DNA of 54,661 bases, from IMG/VR virus record IMGVR_UViG_3300021962_000133, positions 1-54,661 of that record; one strand, written 5' to 3'. Shown one piece after another: positions 24,086 to 32,556 of the stretch. Below the pieces are notes generated by a model, which saw only the letters and a program-made list of their open reading frames with translations, was not told the origin of the DNA and searched no databases. Made by a program: the position numbers and the translations under genes. This stretch comes from a virus. Every line of letters starts with the position of its first letter. Positions within the stretch are counted from its first letter, which is position 1.

Positions 24086-25009
24086 ATGGAGAATATACTT
24101 TTATTAAATACACTTGAATCTGTTTTAGGTAAAGGACTTAGAACATCAAAAGGTAATTATTCTTTCCATTGTCCTTTTTGTAATCATAGAAAACCTAAAT
24201 TAGAAGTAAATATTGTCACAACATTAAAAGGTGAAAATCCTTATAATTGTTGGGTTTGTCATACAAAAGGTAGATCTGTTTTAACCTTATTTAAAAAAAT
24301 AAATGTACCTAAAGATAAAATTATTGAGTTATCTTCTATAGTTAAAACATCTCCAAAACAAGAAATTATTGAAGATATTAATATAGTTAAATTACCCAAA
24401 GAATTTAAATCATTAATTGGTGATAAAACATTTGAAGGAAGACATGCTAAAGCATATCTTAAAAAAAGAGGTATAATAGATGAAGATATTATAAAATATA
24501 ATATAGGATATAGTACAAATGGAAGATACAATGACAGTGTTATAATACCTAGTTACAACTCAGAGTATAAATTAAACTATTTTATCTCCAGAAAAATAAT
24601 AGATAGTAATAGAAAATATGATTCTCCTAAATGTGATAAAAATGCTATTATAGGTTTAGAATCAAATGTAAATTGGAAAACACCAATTATATTATGTGAA
24701 GGTATATTTGATGCTATAGCTATTAAACGTAATGCTATACCATTATTTGGTAAAACAATATCTAATGCTCTAATGAAAAAACTTGTTGAAAGTGAAACAA
24801 AAACAGTTTATTTAGCATTGGATCAAGATGCAATTAAAGATTCTTTAGACCATGCTATGACATTATTAAATTATGGTAAAAGTGTTTATTTAGTTGAAAT
24901 GGAAGGTAAAGATCCATCTGAATTAGGTTTTGAAAAGTTTACAAAATTGTTACATAATGCTCATGAATTAACTTTAGTTGATCTCATGATTCAAAAAATT
25001 AACTTATGA
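24086..25009 (+). CDS. 61: DNA primase, T4 gp61 / DnaG type (307 aa)
   Basis: An N-terminal zinc finger has Cys29-x2-Cys32 (FHCPFCNHRK) and Cys55-x2-Cys58 (YNCWVCHTKG). A Toprim catalytic domain follows, with Glu205 in LCEGIFDAIA and the DQD acidic pair at 246-248 in LALDQDAIKD. It makes RNA primers for lagging-strand synthesis. Its length is close to T4 gp61 (about 340 aa). The ATG is the first in-frame start after a strong terminator; its stop overlaps the next start by 4 nt. Confidence 0.85.
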   Translation: MENILLLNTLESVLGKGLRTSKGNYSFHCPFCNHRKPKLEVNIVTTLKGENPYNCWVCHTKGRSVLTLFKKINVPKDKIIELSSIVKTSPKQEIIEDINIVKLPKEFKSLIGDKTFEGRHAKAYLKKRGIIDEDIIKYNIGYSTNGRYNDSVIIPSYNSEYKLNYFISRKIIDSNRKYDSPKCDKNAIIGLESNVNWKTPIILCEGIFDAIAIKRNAIPLFGKTISNALMKKLVESETKTVYLALDQDAIKDSLDHAMTLLNYGKSVYLVEMEGKDPSELGFEKFTKLLHNAHELTLVDLMIQKINL

Positions 25010-25785
25010 TAGAAAAAGGAAACAACATCCACAAACACCCCCAATTAAAACGTATTGTGGAACACAATGGTGAACAAATTAATTTTTTAGACCAAAGATT
25101 TTACAAAACAGAAACAGGTGAATATTATCCATCAGTAACTTCTATTTTAAATTTTTATCCAAAAAATGGATTTTTCCATGCTTGGTTAAAAGATGTAGGA
25201 CATAATTCAGATATTATAGCTAGAAAAGCAGCTGATGAAGGTACACAAGTACATAATGCTATTGAATCTTTTTTAGAAGGTAAAGAAATTAAATGGATGG
25301 ATGATAAAGGACATGCTATATATAATTTAGATGTTTGGAGAATGATTTTAAGATTTTCAGACTTTTGGAAAACATACACTCCAGAATTAATAGCCTCAGA
25401 AATTCATTTATTATCTCATGAGCATAAGTACGCTGGTACTTGTGATTTAGTAGTCAAATTAAATGATAAAGTTTGGTTATTAGATATAAAAACATCAAAC
25501 TCATTACATACTAGTTATAATCTACAATTATCAGCTTATGCTAAAGCATGGAATGAAAAATATGATGACAAAATTGAAGAAACAGGAATCATATGGCTTA
25601 AATCAAGTAAACGTGGTTCAAAAGAAGGAAAATTACAAGGTAATGGATGGGAAATTATTCAAGGTGATAAAACTGTTGATGAATATTTTACAATGTTTAA
25701 AAACATTTACGAAATTTACTTACTTGAAAATCCTAATCAAAAACCAATATTTGAATCATATCCTACAAGTATTAAATTAGGTTAA
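25006..25785 (+). CDS. PD-(D/E)XK nuclease, Cas4/RecB-like (259 aa)
   Basis: Motifs in order are His83 (GTQVHNAIE), Glu132 (ASEIHLL), Asp147 (AGTCDLVV), the catalytic D160-I-K162 in LLDIKTSN, and the Q174-x3-Tyr178 helix (LQLSAYAK). This is the standard RecB-nuclease arrangement. No Cys cluster for a Cas4 iron-sulphur centre is visible. It overlaps the primase by 4 nt, so a role in replication, recombination or DNA end processing fits. Confidence 0.78.
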   Translation: MIEKGNNIHKHPQLKRIVEHNGEQINFLDQRFYKTETGEYYPSVTSILNFYPKNGFFHAWLKDVGHNSDIIARKAADEGTQVHNAIESFLEGKEIKWMDDKGHAIYNLDVWRMILRFSDFWKTYTPELIASEIHLLSHEHKYAGTCDLVVKLNDKVWLLDIKTSNSLHTSYNLQLSAYAKAWNEKYDDKIEETGIIWLKSSKRGSKEGKLQGNGWEIIQGDKTVDEYFTMFKNIYEIYLLENPNQKPIFESYPTSIKLG

Positions 25786-25793
25786 TATTTATA
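25786..25793 (+). promoter_or_regulatory. Late-promoter-like octamer TATTTATA
   Basis: It ends 4 nt before the ATG at 25798. It sits in the 12-nt gap between the replication genes and the tagged cargo cluster, so it probably starts the cargo operon. Confidence 0.65.
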
Positions 25794-25797
25794 GTTA

Positions 25798-26556
25798 ATG
25801 ATACGTCTAATTAACTTACTATTAGAAATAAACAATCAACCTAAAGCTATATTTCTAGCAGGTCCAGCTGGATCTGGTAAGTCTTATATATCAAAACAAT
25901 TAATACCTTCAACTATGCAAGTTATTAATGTTGATAATACTTATGAAGAACTACTTAAAAAAAGTGGTTTAGGCATGAAACAAAAAGATTTCACACCAGA
26001 TGAATTGTCTCAAGCAGCTAAATTAATGGGACAAGCTCAATCAGTGACTAGAGAAAAATATGCTAAAGCTTTAGAATCACTTCAAAATGTTGTTATTGAT
26101 GGTACTGGTGCTGCTTCTAAACCATTAATAAAAAAGAAAGTTGAATTAGAAAATCTTGGATACAAAACTATGATGATTATGATTTATGTTTCTCCATTAA
26201 CTTCATTACAAAGAAATTCTGAAAGAGATAGATCATTAATGCCATCTATTGTTTTAAGAACTTGGAGAGATGTTAATAAAAATATTGAATTATATAAAAA
26301 AGAATTTGGAAATAATTTTACATTAATTAATAATAACCCAGAAGAAACTAATTTAGGATTTTCAAAAGAATTAGTATCTCCTTATTTCCAAGATTCTAAA
26401 GCTAAATCTGGTAAAGAAAAATCACCAGAAGAAATTGAAAAAAAGAAAAAAGAAATTGAACAAATGAATCAAGATATTGAACAATTAGTAAAAAATCTCC
26501 CTAAATTTGATTCAATTGAAACAGCTAAATCTAAAATACAATCATTTCTGCAATAA
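25798..26556 (+). CDS. Tagged P-loop kinase (zeta-toxin/polynucleotide-kinase type, 252 aa)
   Basis: The first residues, MIRLINLLLEINNQ, form the head-targeting-like tag with cut site L-L-E. A P-loop follows (FLAGPAGSGKSY, GPAGSGKS at 22-29), then a switch/lid region (LQRNSERDRSLMPSIVLRTW, about 139-158) as in zeta-toxin and small-molecule kinases. The C-terminal ~50 residues are a charged coiled coil. It probably phosphorylates a nucleotide, sugar or RNA end, delivered in the virion if the tag works. A second copy of its last 28 codons lies at 27347-27433. Confidence 0.72.
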   Translation: MIRLINLLLEINNQPKAIFLAGPAGSGKSYISKQLIPSTMQVINVDNTYEELLKKSGLGMKQKDFTPDELSQAAKLMGQAQSVTREKYAKALESLQNVVIDGTGAASKPLIKKKVELENLGYKTMMIMIYVSPLTSLQRNSERDRSLMPSIVLRTWRDVNKNIELYKKEFGNNFTLINNNPEETNLGFSKELVSPYFQDSKAKSGKEKSPEEIEKKKKEIEQMNQDIEQLVKNLPKFDSIETAKSKIQSFLQ

Positions 26557-26560
26557 ACAA

Positions 26561-26568
26561 TATTTATG
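26561..26568 (+). promoter_or_regulatory. Late-promoter-like octamer (TATTTATG)
   Basis: One mismatch from TATTTATA, ending 14 nt before the ATG at 26583. It would give the inserted gene its own late promoter. Confidence 0.5.
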
Positions 26569-26582
26569 ACATATTAATAATC

Positions 26583-27260
26583 ATGGAAAAACAAATTTTA
26601 TCTAAAGAATTTTTAAAAATGCAAAAATTGGCTGGTTTAATTACTGAAAGTCAATTTAAACAATTAACTGAGCTTAAACAAGGGGATAAATTTAAAGGAG
26701 GTTTTGTATTGGCTTCAAATGATGATAATGATATTCCAGATACTGAATTTCAAGAATTATTAAAACTATCTAAGGATAAGGGTGTTACTAAAGATAATTT
26801 TGTAGTTATTTCTACAATAAATGATGAAAGGGTAAGGATTGATGGAGATTATAGTGGTAAACAGTTGGTATACTTAATAAAAAACAAACCTGAAATCTAT
26901 CAAATTAAAAATCCATCTTTAGTTAATGAAGTACGTACATCTTATCGAAAAGGTGATGATATATTTGATATTATAGATGCTGATGTTCTCCAACCAGACA
27001 TAGAGAAATATAGTTCGAAAAGTAGTGAATTGTTTGATGAACCTGGAATAGATAGATATAAAGGAGGTGTTGGATTTAAAACAGGCCGTCAAAAGGATAG
27101 AAATGGAAATTTTACATATACAGAAGAACAAAAAGAAAATTATTTGAAATATTTAAAGAAAAAAGTAGATGAAGGAAATGAAGTAGCTCAAGAGTTATTT
27201 AAAATAGCTAAAAAACTTCCTGAAGTACAATATCTTGTTAAACGATTAAACCTTAATTAA
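26583..27260 (+). CDS. Tagged protein of unknown function in a moron-like cassette (225 aa)
   Basis: The N-terminus MEKQILSKEFLKMQKLAGLI then TESQF contains K-L-A-G-L-I-T-E, a tag variant that also resembles the scaffold protein's last residues (MKKLAGIIK). The body is mixed alpha/beta, with KFKGGFVLASNDDNDIPDTE and a basic C-terminal helix (QKENYLKYLKKKVDEGNE). No family recognised. It is bracketed by its own late-type octamer and terminator and by two copies of the kinase 3' end. This is the signature of an inserted cassette. Confidence 0.68.
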   Translation: MEKQILSKEFLKMQKLAGLITESQFKQLTELKQGDKFKGGFVLASNDDNDIPDTEFQELLKLSKDKGVTKDNFVVISTINDERVRIDGDYSGKQLVYLIKNKPEIYQIKNPSLVNEVRTSYRKGDDIFDIIDADVLQPDIEKYSSKSSELFDEPGIDRYKGGVGFKTGRQKDRNGNFTYTEEQKENYLKYLKKKVDEGNEVAQELFKIAKKLPEVQYLVKRLNLN

Positions 27261-27300
27261 TTTTTTATACAACATATAATAAAAAATCTTTAAAAGAAAG

Positions 27301-27324
27301 AGCTTGGTTATCCAAGCCTTTTTT
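27301..27324 (+). terminator. Rho-independent terminator
   Basis: GCTTGG and CCAAGC form a 6-bp stem with a TTAT loop, followed by C and six T, 40 nt after the inserted gene. A late octamer follows 5 nt later. Confidence 0.8.
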
Positions 27325-27328
27325 GTTA

Positions 27329-27336
27329 TATTTATA
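27329..27336 (+). promoter_or_regulatory. Late-promoter-like octamer TATTTATA
   Basis: It lies just after a terminator and 93 nt before the ATG at 27430. The leader it would produce contains the remnant kinase end. Confidence 0.55.
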
Positions 27337-27346
27337 ATAAATTATA

Positions 27347-27433
27347 CAAGATATTGAACAATTAGTAAAAAATCTTCCTAAATTTGATTCAATCAGTACA
27401 GCTAAATCTAAAATACAAACATTTTTAAAATGA
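27347..27433 (+). pseudogene. Duplicated 3' end of the P-loop kinase gene (remnant)
   Basis: Twenty-eight codons and a stop (QDIEQLVKNLPKFDSISTAK...) repeat the last 28 codons of the kinase at 26470-26556. By my count 25 of 28 residues and about 77 of 87 bases are identical. The copy has no start of its own and its TGA overlaps the ATG of the next gene (ATGA). This is how an intact kinase gene would once have joined that gene before something was inserted. Confidence 0.8.
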
Positions 27434-29178
27434 AAATAAACGCTGCTGAATTAGGAAAAAATATTATAGCTGAAGTATTAAATGAACCTGCTCCTGGTTT
27501 TTATCCTGGTGGATTTAAACCACCTCATAAAGGTCATTTAGAAGTGGCATTAGATGCTGCTTCAAGAAATTATATCACTAATTTAACTATTATTATAGGT
27601 AAAGGTGTTAGAGATGGTATTAATGCTGAACAATCAAAAGCTATTTGGGATATATATTTAAAAGCTTATCCTAATCAAAAAATTGATGTCATTATAACTA
27701 ATTCACCAAAAAACTCCCCAATAGATGATATTTTTAGTTATTTAGGAAAAGATGTTGATAATAAAGCTTATGTTATAGGAGGTAAAGCTGAAACTATAGA
27801 TCAAAATTATTTTGCTTCTTTAGAAGATAAATTTGGAGATAGAGTTAGAGCTGTAGCTATTGATGAAAAATTTGTTGATGAAAAAGGAAAAAGAATTTCT
27901 GCTTCTGCTTTTAGAACAACTATAGCTACTTTAAAAACTCAAATTTTTACAATTGAAAATACACAAAAAGGAACACCTGAATATAATAAAGCTGTAAGTG
28001 ACTATAATAACACTTATGATTATTTTAAAAGTTTATTCCCTGAAGCTGTTATTCAAAAAGGATATTTTAATGATATTTTAGAAGTATTAAATTTAAATCT
28101 TCCAAAACCAGAATCATTAAATGAGTCAATAGAAGAATATAAAAATAAATCAAAATTAAATCCTAATATTTTTGGAGAAAATGACAGATTAAGACCAAAT
28201 ATTAGACAAGCTTTACTTAAAATAGCTGATACATTTTGGAATAAACTTGATTTAGGGCAAGAATATGATGATGTTACTTTAACAGGTTCATCAGCTAATT
28301 ATAATTGGGGTACTAATTCTGATATTGATTTACATATAATTGTTGATTTTTCAAAATTTGGAGATCCTAAATTAGTTAAAAAATTATTTGATCAAGCTGA
28401 AGCTAATTGGAATAGTGCTTATAATCTTAAAATTAAAAACAATCCAATATCTCCATATGTCCAAGACTCAGAAGGACCTCATAGAAGTACAGGAGTATAT
28501 TCTGTTTTAGATAATGACTGGGTTAAAAAACCTGTTTATCAAAAAATAGAAATTTCTGATTCTGATATTGATAAAAAATCAAATCCATTTAAAAAACAAA
28601 TTGATCAATTAGAAAAAATAAAAGATCCTAATGTTGCTCTTAAAAAAATTGAAGTATTAAAACAAAAACTTAAAAATTTTAGAGAAACTGGTTTAGATAG
28701 AGAAGGTGAATATGCTGTTGAAAACTTAGCTTTTAAAGAATTAAGAAATTCAGGATATTTAGAAAAATTAACTAATATTAAAAGAGATTTAACAACTAAA
28801 GACTTATCTAAAGATTTAAATGAAAATATTGATAAAAATATAGTTGAAAAATTTATTCAATTTGCTTCTAATTTTTTAGATTTAGAAAATATTCCTGAAA
28901 TAAAATTTAAAGAAAAAGTATTAGCCAATGGTATTCAACCAAGTTTTGGAGGTTATATACCTGATTCAAATAGTATAGTTACTGATCCTTCTGGTAGACA
29001 TATTATTGATATATTAAGAACATTAGGACATGAATTAGTTCATGCTAAACAAAATGAATTTAAACCTTTAAACCCAAAAGATGGAGCAACAGGATCACCA
29101 TATGAAAATGAAGCTAACGCTGTAGCTGGCATAATGATGAGAATGTTTGCTAAACAAAACCCCAATATATTTCAATAA
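27430..29178 (+). CDS. Three-domain fusion: cytidylyltransferase-like + Pol-beta-type nucleotidyltransferase + zinc metallopeptidase (582 aa)
   Basis: A tag-like start (MKINAAELGKNIIAEVLNEP) precedes domain 1 (about 22-170). This has the HxGH signature GGFKPPHKGH (27-36) and ISASAFR (156-162) of the nucleotidylyltransferase fold that makes NAD or CDP/ADP-linked products. Domain 2 (about 250-370) has the Pol-beta pattern LTGSSANYNWGTNSDIDLHI, with metal ligands Asp298 and Asp300. Domain 3 (about 480-582) has HELVH (534-538) and a downstream Glu in ENEANAV (Glu561), a zincin active site. I know no standard protein with this order. If packaged, it would be a multi-enzyme injected effector. Confidence 0.75.
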   Translation: MKINAAELGKNIIAEVLNEPAPGFYPGGFKPPHKGHLEVALDAASRNYITNLTIIIGKGVRDGINAEQSKAIWDIYLKAYPNQKIDVIITNSPKNSPIDDIFSYLGKDVDNKAYVIGGKAETIDQNYFASLEDKFGDRVRAVAIDEKFVDEKGKRISASAFRTTIATLKTQIFTIENTQKGTPEYNKAVSDYNNTYDYFKSLFPEAVIQKGYFNDILEVLNLNLPKPESLNESIEEYKNKSKLNPNIFGENDRLRPNIRQALLKIADTFWNKLDLGQEYDDVTLTGSSANYNWGTNSDIDLHIIVDFSKFGDPKLVKKLFDQAEANWNSAYNLKIKNNPISPYVQDSEGPHRSTGVYSVLDNDWVKKPVYQKIEISDSDIDKKSNPFKKQIDQLEKIKDPNVALKKIEVLKQKLKNFRETGLDREGEYAVENLAFKELRNSGYLEKLTNIKRDLTTKDLSKDLNENIDKNIVEKFIQFASNFLDLENIPEIKFKEKVLANGIQPSFGGYIPDSNSIVTDPSGRHIIDILRTLGHELVHAKQNEFKPLNPKDGATGSPYENEANAVAGIMMRMFAKQNPNIFQ

Positions 29179-29729
29179 TGATAGCATTAAAAGATTTGTT
29201 TTTAGAAGTAAATAAAACGCAGTATACCATATACTGTGATATGGATGGTGTATTATGTGACTTTGATGGTCGCTTTGAATTTTACACTGGTATGTCGTTT
29301 GATGATTATAAAATTAAATACGGTGACAAAAAAGCTTATGATAAAATAAGCGAAATAGGAGAAAATTATTGGTCCAATATGAAATGGGAGAAGAATGGAA
29401 AAGAATTATGGAATATAATTAAAATCCATAACCCATATATTCTTTCATCACCAGGCTATTTTACAGGTGCTAAAGAAGGAAAATTAAAATGGATTAAAAA
29501 GAATTTGGGTATTCCTGAAAGTAGAGTTATATTCAAACAATCTAAAGATAAAAAAGATGCTTCTGGAAAAAATCAAGTATTAATTGATGATCTCCCATCA
29601 AACATCTCAGATTGGAAAAGTGCAGGTGGTATAGGAGTTAAATACAATTCATCCAGTCCAGAATCTGCTTACAAAAAATTAGAAGAATTAGGTTTATATG
29701 AAAGAGACATTACTAAAAAAGGAGTTTAA
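29178..29729 (+). CDS. Tagged 5'-nucleotidase-like HAD phosphatase (183 aa)
   Basis: The tag MIALKDLFLEVNK is followed by HAD motif I, YCDMDGVLCDFD (nucleophile Asp21, acid/base Asp23), motif II ILSSP (about 88-92) and motif IV LIDDLPSN (136-142). The layout matches 5'(3')-deoxyribonucleotidases, which remove phosphate from dNMPs. Early delivery could alter nucleotide pools. The ATG overlaps the preceding stop by 1 nt, and the next gene starts 32 nt inside this one. Confidence 0.75.
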   Translation: MIALKDLFLEVNKTQYTIYCDMDGVLCDFDGRFEFYTGMSFDDYKIKYGDKKAYDKISEIGENYWSNMKWEKNGKELWNIIKIHNPYILSSPGYFTGAKEGKLKWIKKNLGIPESRVIFKQSKDKKDASGKNQVLIDDLPSNISDWKSAGGIGVKYNSSSPESAYKKLEELGLYERDITKKGV

Positions 29730-30276
29730 TCCAGCTGATGTTCAGCGTTTAAGAAATTTAGTTACTAGAAAATATAATGACGCTACTAAAATACAAGTAG
29801 GTTATGATAAAAATCAAACAGATTATAAAGAAGGTGATATCTGGGAAGAAAATAGTAAAACATGGACTATTAAAAATGGTATAAAACAAACTGTTACTAA
29901 GTTAGATAAATTTAAATCTTATTATACAATACCTTTAGTATGTCCTTCATGTAGTGGACCTCTACATAGTGATAGTCCTGCTGTTAAAAAATTATTTAGT
30001 ATCCATAATATGTGTCCAAAATGTGTTGCTACAATGGAAACTAGATTAAAAGCAGAAGGTAAATATGATGAGTATGAAAAAAATCTAATGGTTAAAAATA
30101 AAGAATCAATGGTTGATGATTTTGAATTAGCTATTGGAGAATGGTTATCTTCTAAAAATGATACTTTTATAACTGAACAGGGTGATGTTGAAAATTGGTC
30201 TGGTGGTAAAATTAGTGAAGAAGAAATTAAACAAATAAAAGAATATATTCAAAAATTACGTGAATTAGAGTTATAA
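29698..30276 (+). CDS. Zinc-ribbon protein (192 aa), unknown
   Basis: Two Cys pairs, VCPSCSGPL and MCPKCVATM (about residues 81-110), form a zinc ribbon. The N-terminus MKETLLKKEFNPADVQRLRN is basic and helical, and the C-terminus is an acidic helix (SEEEIKQIKEYIQKLREL). It lacks the L-x-E tag of its neighbours. The 32-nt overlap with the nucleotidase gene suggests coupled translation. A nucleic-acid-binding role is plausible but unproven. Confidence 0.68.
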   Translation: MKETLLKKEFNPADVQRLRNLVTRKYNDATKIQVGYDKNQTDYKEGDIWEENSKTWTIKNGIKQTVTKLDKFKSYYTIPLVCPSCSGPLHSDSPAVKKLFSIHNMCPKCVATMETRLKAEGKYDEYEKNLMVKNKESMVDDFELAIGEWLSSKNDTFITEQGDVENWSGGKISEEEIKQIKEYIQKLRELEL

Positions 30277-30292
30277 TTACTTATTTTATTCA

Positions 30293-30300
30293 TATTTATA
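30293..30300 (+). promoter_or_regulatory. Late-promoter-like octamer TATTTATA
   Basis: It ends 16 nt before the ATG at 30317, in a 40-nt gap. Confidence 0.6.
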
Positions 30301-30316
30301 AGTAAACTATAATAAT

Positions 30317-30670
30317 ATGCCATACACATCAGTTGGAAAATGCGTCTATAAAAAGAATAAATCTGGAGAAAGAGGCGCTAAAGTTGGATGTACTAGAGGT
30401 GACGTACATCAGTATTTAAGAGCTTTATATGCTAGTGATCCTAAAGCTGCTAAAAATGAAATAGCTGAAATTAGAGGTTCATTAATTGAGGCAACTAAAT
30501 ATGCTGAATTAGAAGAAAATTATATGGGTGTTATTGAAAACATCAAATCTAGCTATGAAAAAATGGCTGAGATGAAACATAAAGATTTTCTTAAACAACT
30601 TAAAGAAGTAATGAAGATGAATAAAAATCTTCAAAAACTTCATAAAGAATATACTAAAGATTTAAAATGA
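30317..30670 (+). CDS. Small basic protein with Cys-containing head and helical tail (117 aa)
   Basis: The start MPYTSVGKCVYKKNKSGERG and the following AKVGCTRGDVHQYLRALYAS form a compact basic module with two Cys. I recall similar short modules in other T4-type phages but cannot name a family. The C-terminal 60 residues are a coiled coil (YEKMAEMKHKDFLKQLKE, MNKNLQKLHKEY). It has its own late octamer and no L-x-E tag at the N-terminus. Confidence 0.65.
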   Translation: MPYTSVGKCVYKKNKSGERGAKVGCTRGDVHQYLRALYASDPKAAKNEIAEIRGSLIEATKYAELEENYMGVIENIKSSYEKMAEMKHKDFLKQLKEVMKMNKNLQKLHKEYTKDLK

Positions 30671-31335
30671 GATTAATTTCATTATTAGAAGAAATCCTTT
30701 TAGAGGCTAAATTTAAAAACCTAAAAGAGGTTGATGATGAAGAATCAAACAATCCTGATCTTAAATCAACCATCAACCCTGGTTTAATATTTGATGATGA
30801 GTCAGATAGAAATAAAGCTTTTGAATGGTTACAGGATATATCAAATTACCCATCAGATGTTGTAACTCAAACAACTAGAGGTGGAGGTGGTAAAGGTACT
30901 GTGACTAAAATATATAAAGGTACTGAATTTGATAGTCCTGAAAATTATATTAAATTTACTAAAGGAGAAATGGATGGTATTCAAAATAGAAATGATTGGG
31001 ATGCCTTTAAATTTGGTCCATCTAATGCTAAAAAAAGAAGTAATTTAGAAAAACAAATTCAAACTATTGATTCATCATTTAAATTCCCATTAAAAATGGG
31101 ACCTGCTTCTCCACAAGGTAAAGAGTATGATAAAGAATTTTTAGCCCAAAAAACAGGTGGAAAAACAAGAGTACCTATTAAATTTACTAAAAAAGATAAT
31201 CTAGGTATAGAATTTCCAGCTGAAGAAAATGCTGGTTTAGGTTTTAATAAAAACAGATTAACTAAAATAATTAAGTTCTTATCAGATAAAATGATAGATA
31301 CTTATTATCATGAAATAACCTCATTCAAATACTAA
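30667..31335 (+). CDS. Tagged protein of unknown function (222 aa)
   Basis: The tag MRLISLLEEILLEAKFKN has two possible L-x-E sites (L-E-E and L-L-E). The body contains FDDESDRNKAFEWLQDI, GGGGKGTVTKIYKGTEF and a basic KFGPSNAKKRSNLEKQI, then a C-terminal FNKNRLTKIIKFLSDKM. No family recognised. The ATG overlaps the preceding stop (ATGA), as expected for one operon. Confidence 0.65.
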   Translation: MRLISLLEEILLEAKFKNLKEVDDEESNNPDLKSTINPGLIFDDESDRNKAFEWLQDISNYPSDVVTQTTRGGGGKGTVTKIYKGTEFDSPENYIKFTKGEMDGIQNRNDWDAFKFGPSNAKKRSNLEKQIQTIDSSFKFPLKMGPASPQGKEYDKEFLAQKTGGKTRVPIKFTKKDNLGIEFPAEENAGLGFNKNRLTKIIKFLSDKMIDTYYHEITSFKY

Positions 31336-31890
31336 ATGGCTTTAAAAGAACTTTTAGATAAATTAATTGAAGAAGAATTAGCTAAATTAAAAGAAGCTGA
31401 TGAAGAAGTTGTCTCTGATGAAGAAGAAATTGACATGGAACCTACAACTCCTGTTGAAGATCCTAAATCACCCACTTTTGAAGAAGATCCATTAGGATTT
31501 ATTTTATTCAAATATCCAACTTTAACTAAAACTTTAATTGATTTACTAACAAAAGATTTTAAAGATTATATTATTGGTGTATATGTTATAGCTCCTATAC
31601 CTACTACATTTAAAGTAGTATTACATAATAATCATTTTTTCTACTTAATTTATATGGGTAGATCTTGGGTAGCTAAAGTATCTGGTAAAAAATATTATCT
31701 ATTAAATTTAGGTGAAGAAGAAAGAGCTAGAGTAGCTATAGCTAATTTATTAATGTTAGGTAAAGCTAAAGAAGACATCCAAGGTCCAGACCAAACTCAA
31801 TCTGGAACTGATAAAACTGAACCTACTCCACCTGAAGCTACAACATCCCCAGAAGAAGAAACAACTTCAACAGAAACTGAACCAGCATAA
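31336..31890 (+). CDS. Tagged acidic protein of unknown function (184 aa)
   Basis: The N-terminus MALKELLDKLIEEELAKLKE is a helical tag variant with repeated L-x-E-like sites, followed by a strongly acidic stretch. A central compact domain (about 55-145) has FKDYIIGVYVIAPIPTTFKV and FFYLIYMGRSWVAKVSGKKY. The tail is Pro/Glu/Thr-rich and disordered (about 148-184). No family recognised. Confidence 0.63.
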   Translation: MALKELLDKLIEEELAKLKEADEEVVSDEEEIDMEPTTPVEDPKSPTFEEDPLGFILFKYPTLTKTLIDLLTKDFKDYIIGVYVIAPIPTTFKVVLHNNHFFYLIYMGRSWVAKVSGKKYYLLNLGEEERARVAIANLLMLGKAKEDIQGPDQTQSGTDKTEPTPPEATTSPEEETTSTETEPA

Positions 31891-31892
31891 TT

Positions 31893-32555
31893 ATGATTAA
31901 ATTACTTAAATTATTATCAGAATGTAATGATTGTGTTAGAAATAGTGTTAAATCACCATTATTATTAGAATCAAAACAACCTTTATCAGAGGGATTACAA
32001 TATCATTTAGATAATAAATTACCTATTTCTCAACCAATCTATAGATATGGTTCTGAATCTTATTTTGAATTGTTTAAAGAAGTTAGACAATTGTTTAATG
32101 AAGATAAAATAGAACTTTTTGGTGTTGATAAAGAAATTATAACTGAAACTGATTTAGGTGAATCATTTATATATAATAATGAAATATTATATTTAGATCA
32201 CATTTATGAGTCTGAAGATGCTGAAGCTGAAGGTATTAAAATGATAGCAGATGAACCATTTTCAGAATCAAAAACTAAAAAGAAAAATCCTCCACTTGGT
32301 AAACCAAAACGTGGTGGTTCTAAAAAGTTTTATGTTTATGTAAGAGATCCTAAGACTAAAAAAATTAAAAAAATATCATTTGGTGCTCAAGGTATGTCTG
32401 CTAAAATTAATAATTCTAAAAGAAGAGCAGCATTTTCTAAACGCCATAATTGTCCACAAAAAACAGACAAAACAAAAGCTTCATATTGGTCTTGTCGTTT
32501 ACCAAGATATGCTAAATTATTAGGTTTAAAATCAAACTATTCAGGATTTTGGTAA
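31893..32555 (+). CDS. Tagged protein with Lys/Arg-rich C-terminal module (220 aa)
   Basis: The tag MIKLLKLLSECND has L-S-E as candidate cut site. Residues about 130-220 form a basic module, KNPPLGKPKRGGSKKFYVYV, then ISFGAQGMSAKINNSKRRAA and SYWSCRLPRYAKLLGL, ending GFW. I recall similar modules as widespread in large phages and giant viruses, without known function. Its charge suits DNA or RNA binding inside the head. Two Cys flank the final segment. Confidence 0.68.
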   Translation: MIKLLKLLSECNDCVRNSVKSPLLLESKQPLSEGLQYHLDNKLPISQPIYRYGSESYFELFKEVRQLFNEDKIELFGVDKEIITETDLGESFIYNNEILYLDHIYESEDAEAEGIKMIADEPFSESKTKKKNPPLGKPKRGGSKKFYVYVRDPKTKKIKKISFGAQGMSAKINNSKRRAAFSKRHNCPQKTDKTKASYWSCRLPRYAKLLGLKSNYSGFW

Positions 32556-32556
32556 G

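Noticed and set aside
26583-27260. Homing endonuclease as the driver of the insertion
   Set aside because: No LAGLIDADG, GIY-YIG or HNH pattern is visible in the protein, and the KLAGLITE segment is a short tag, not LAGLIDADG.
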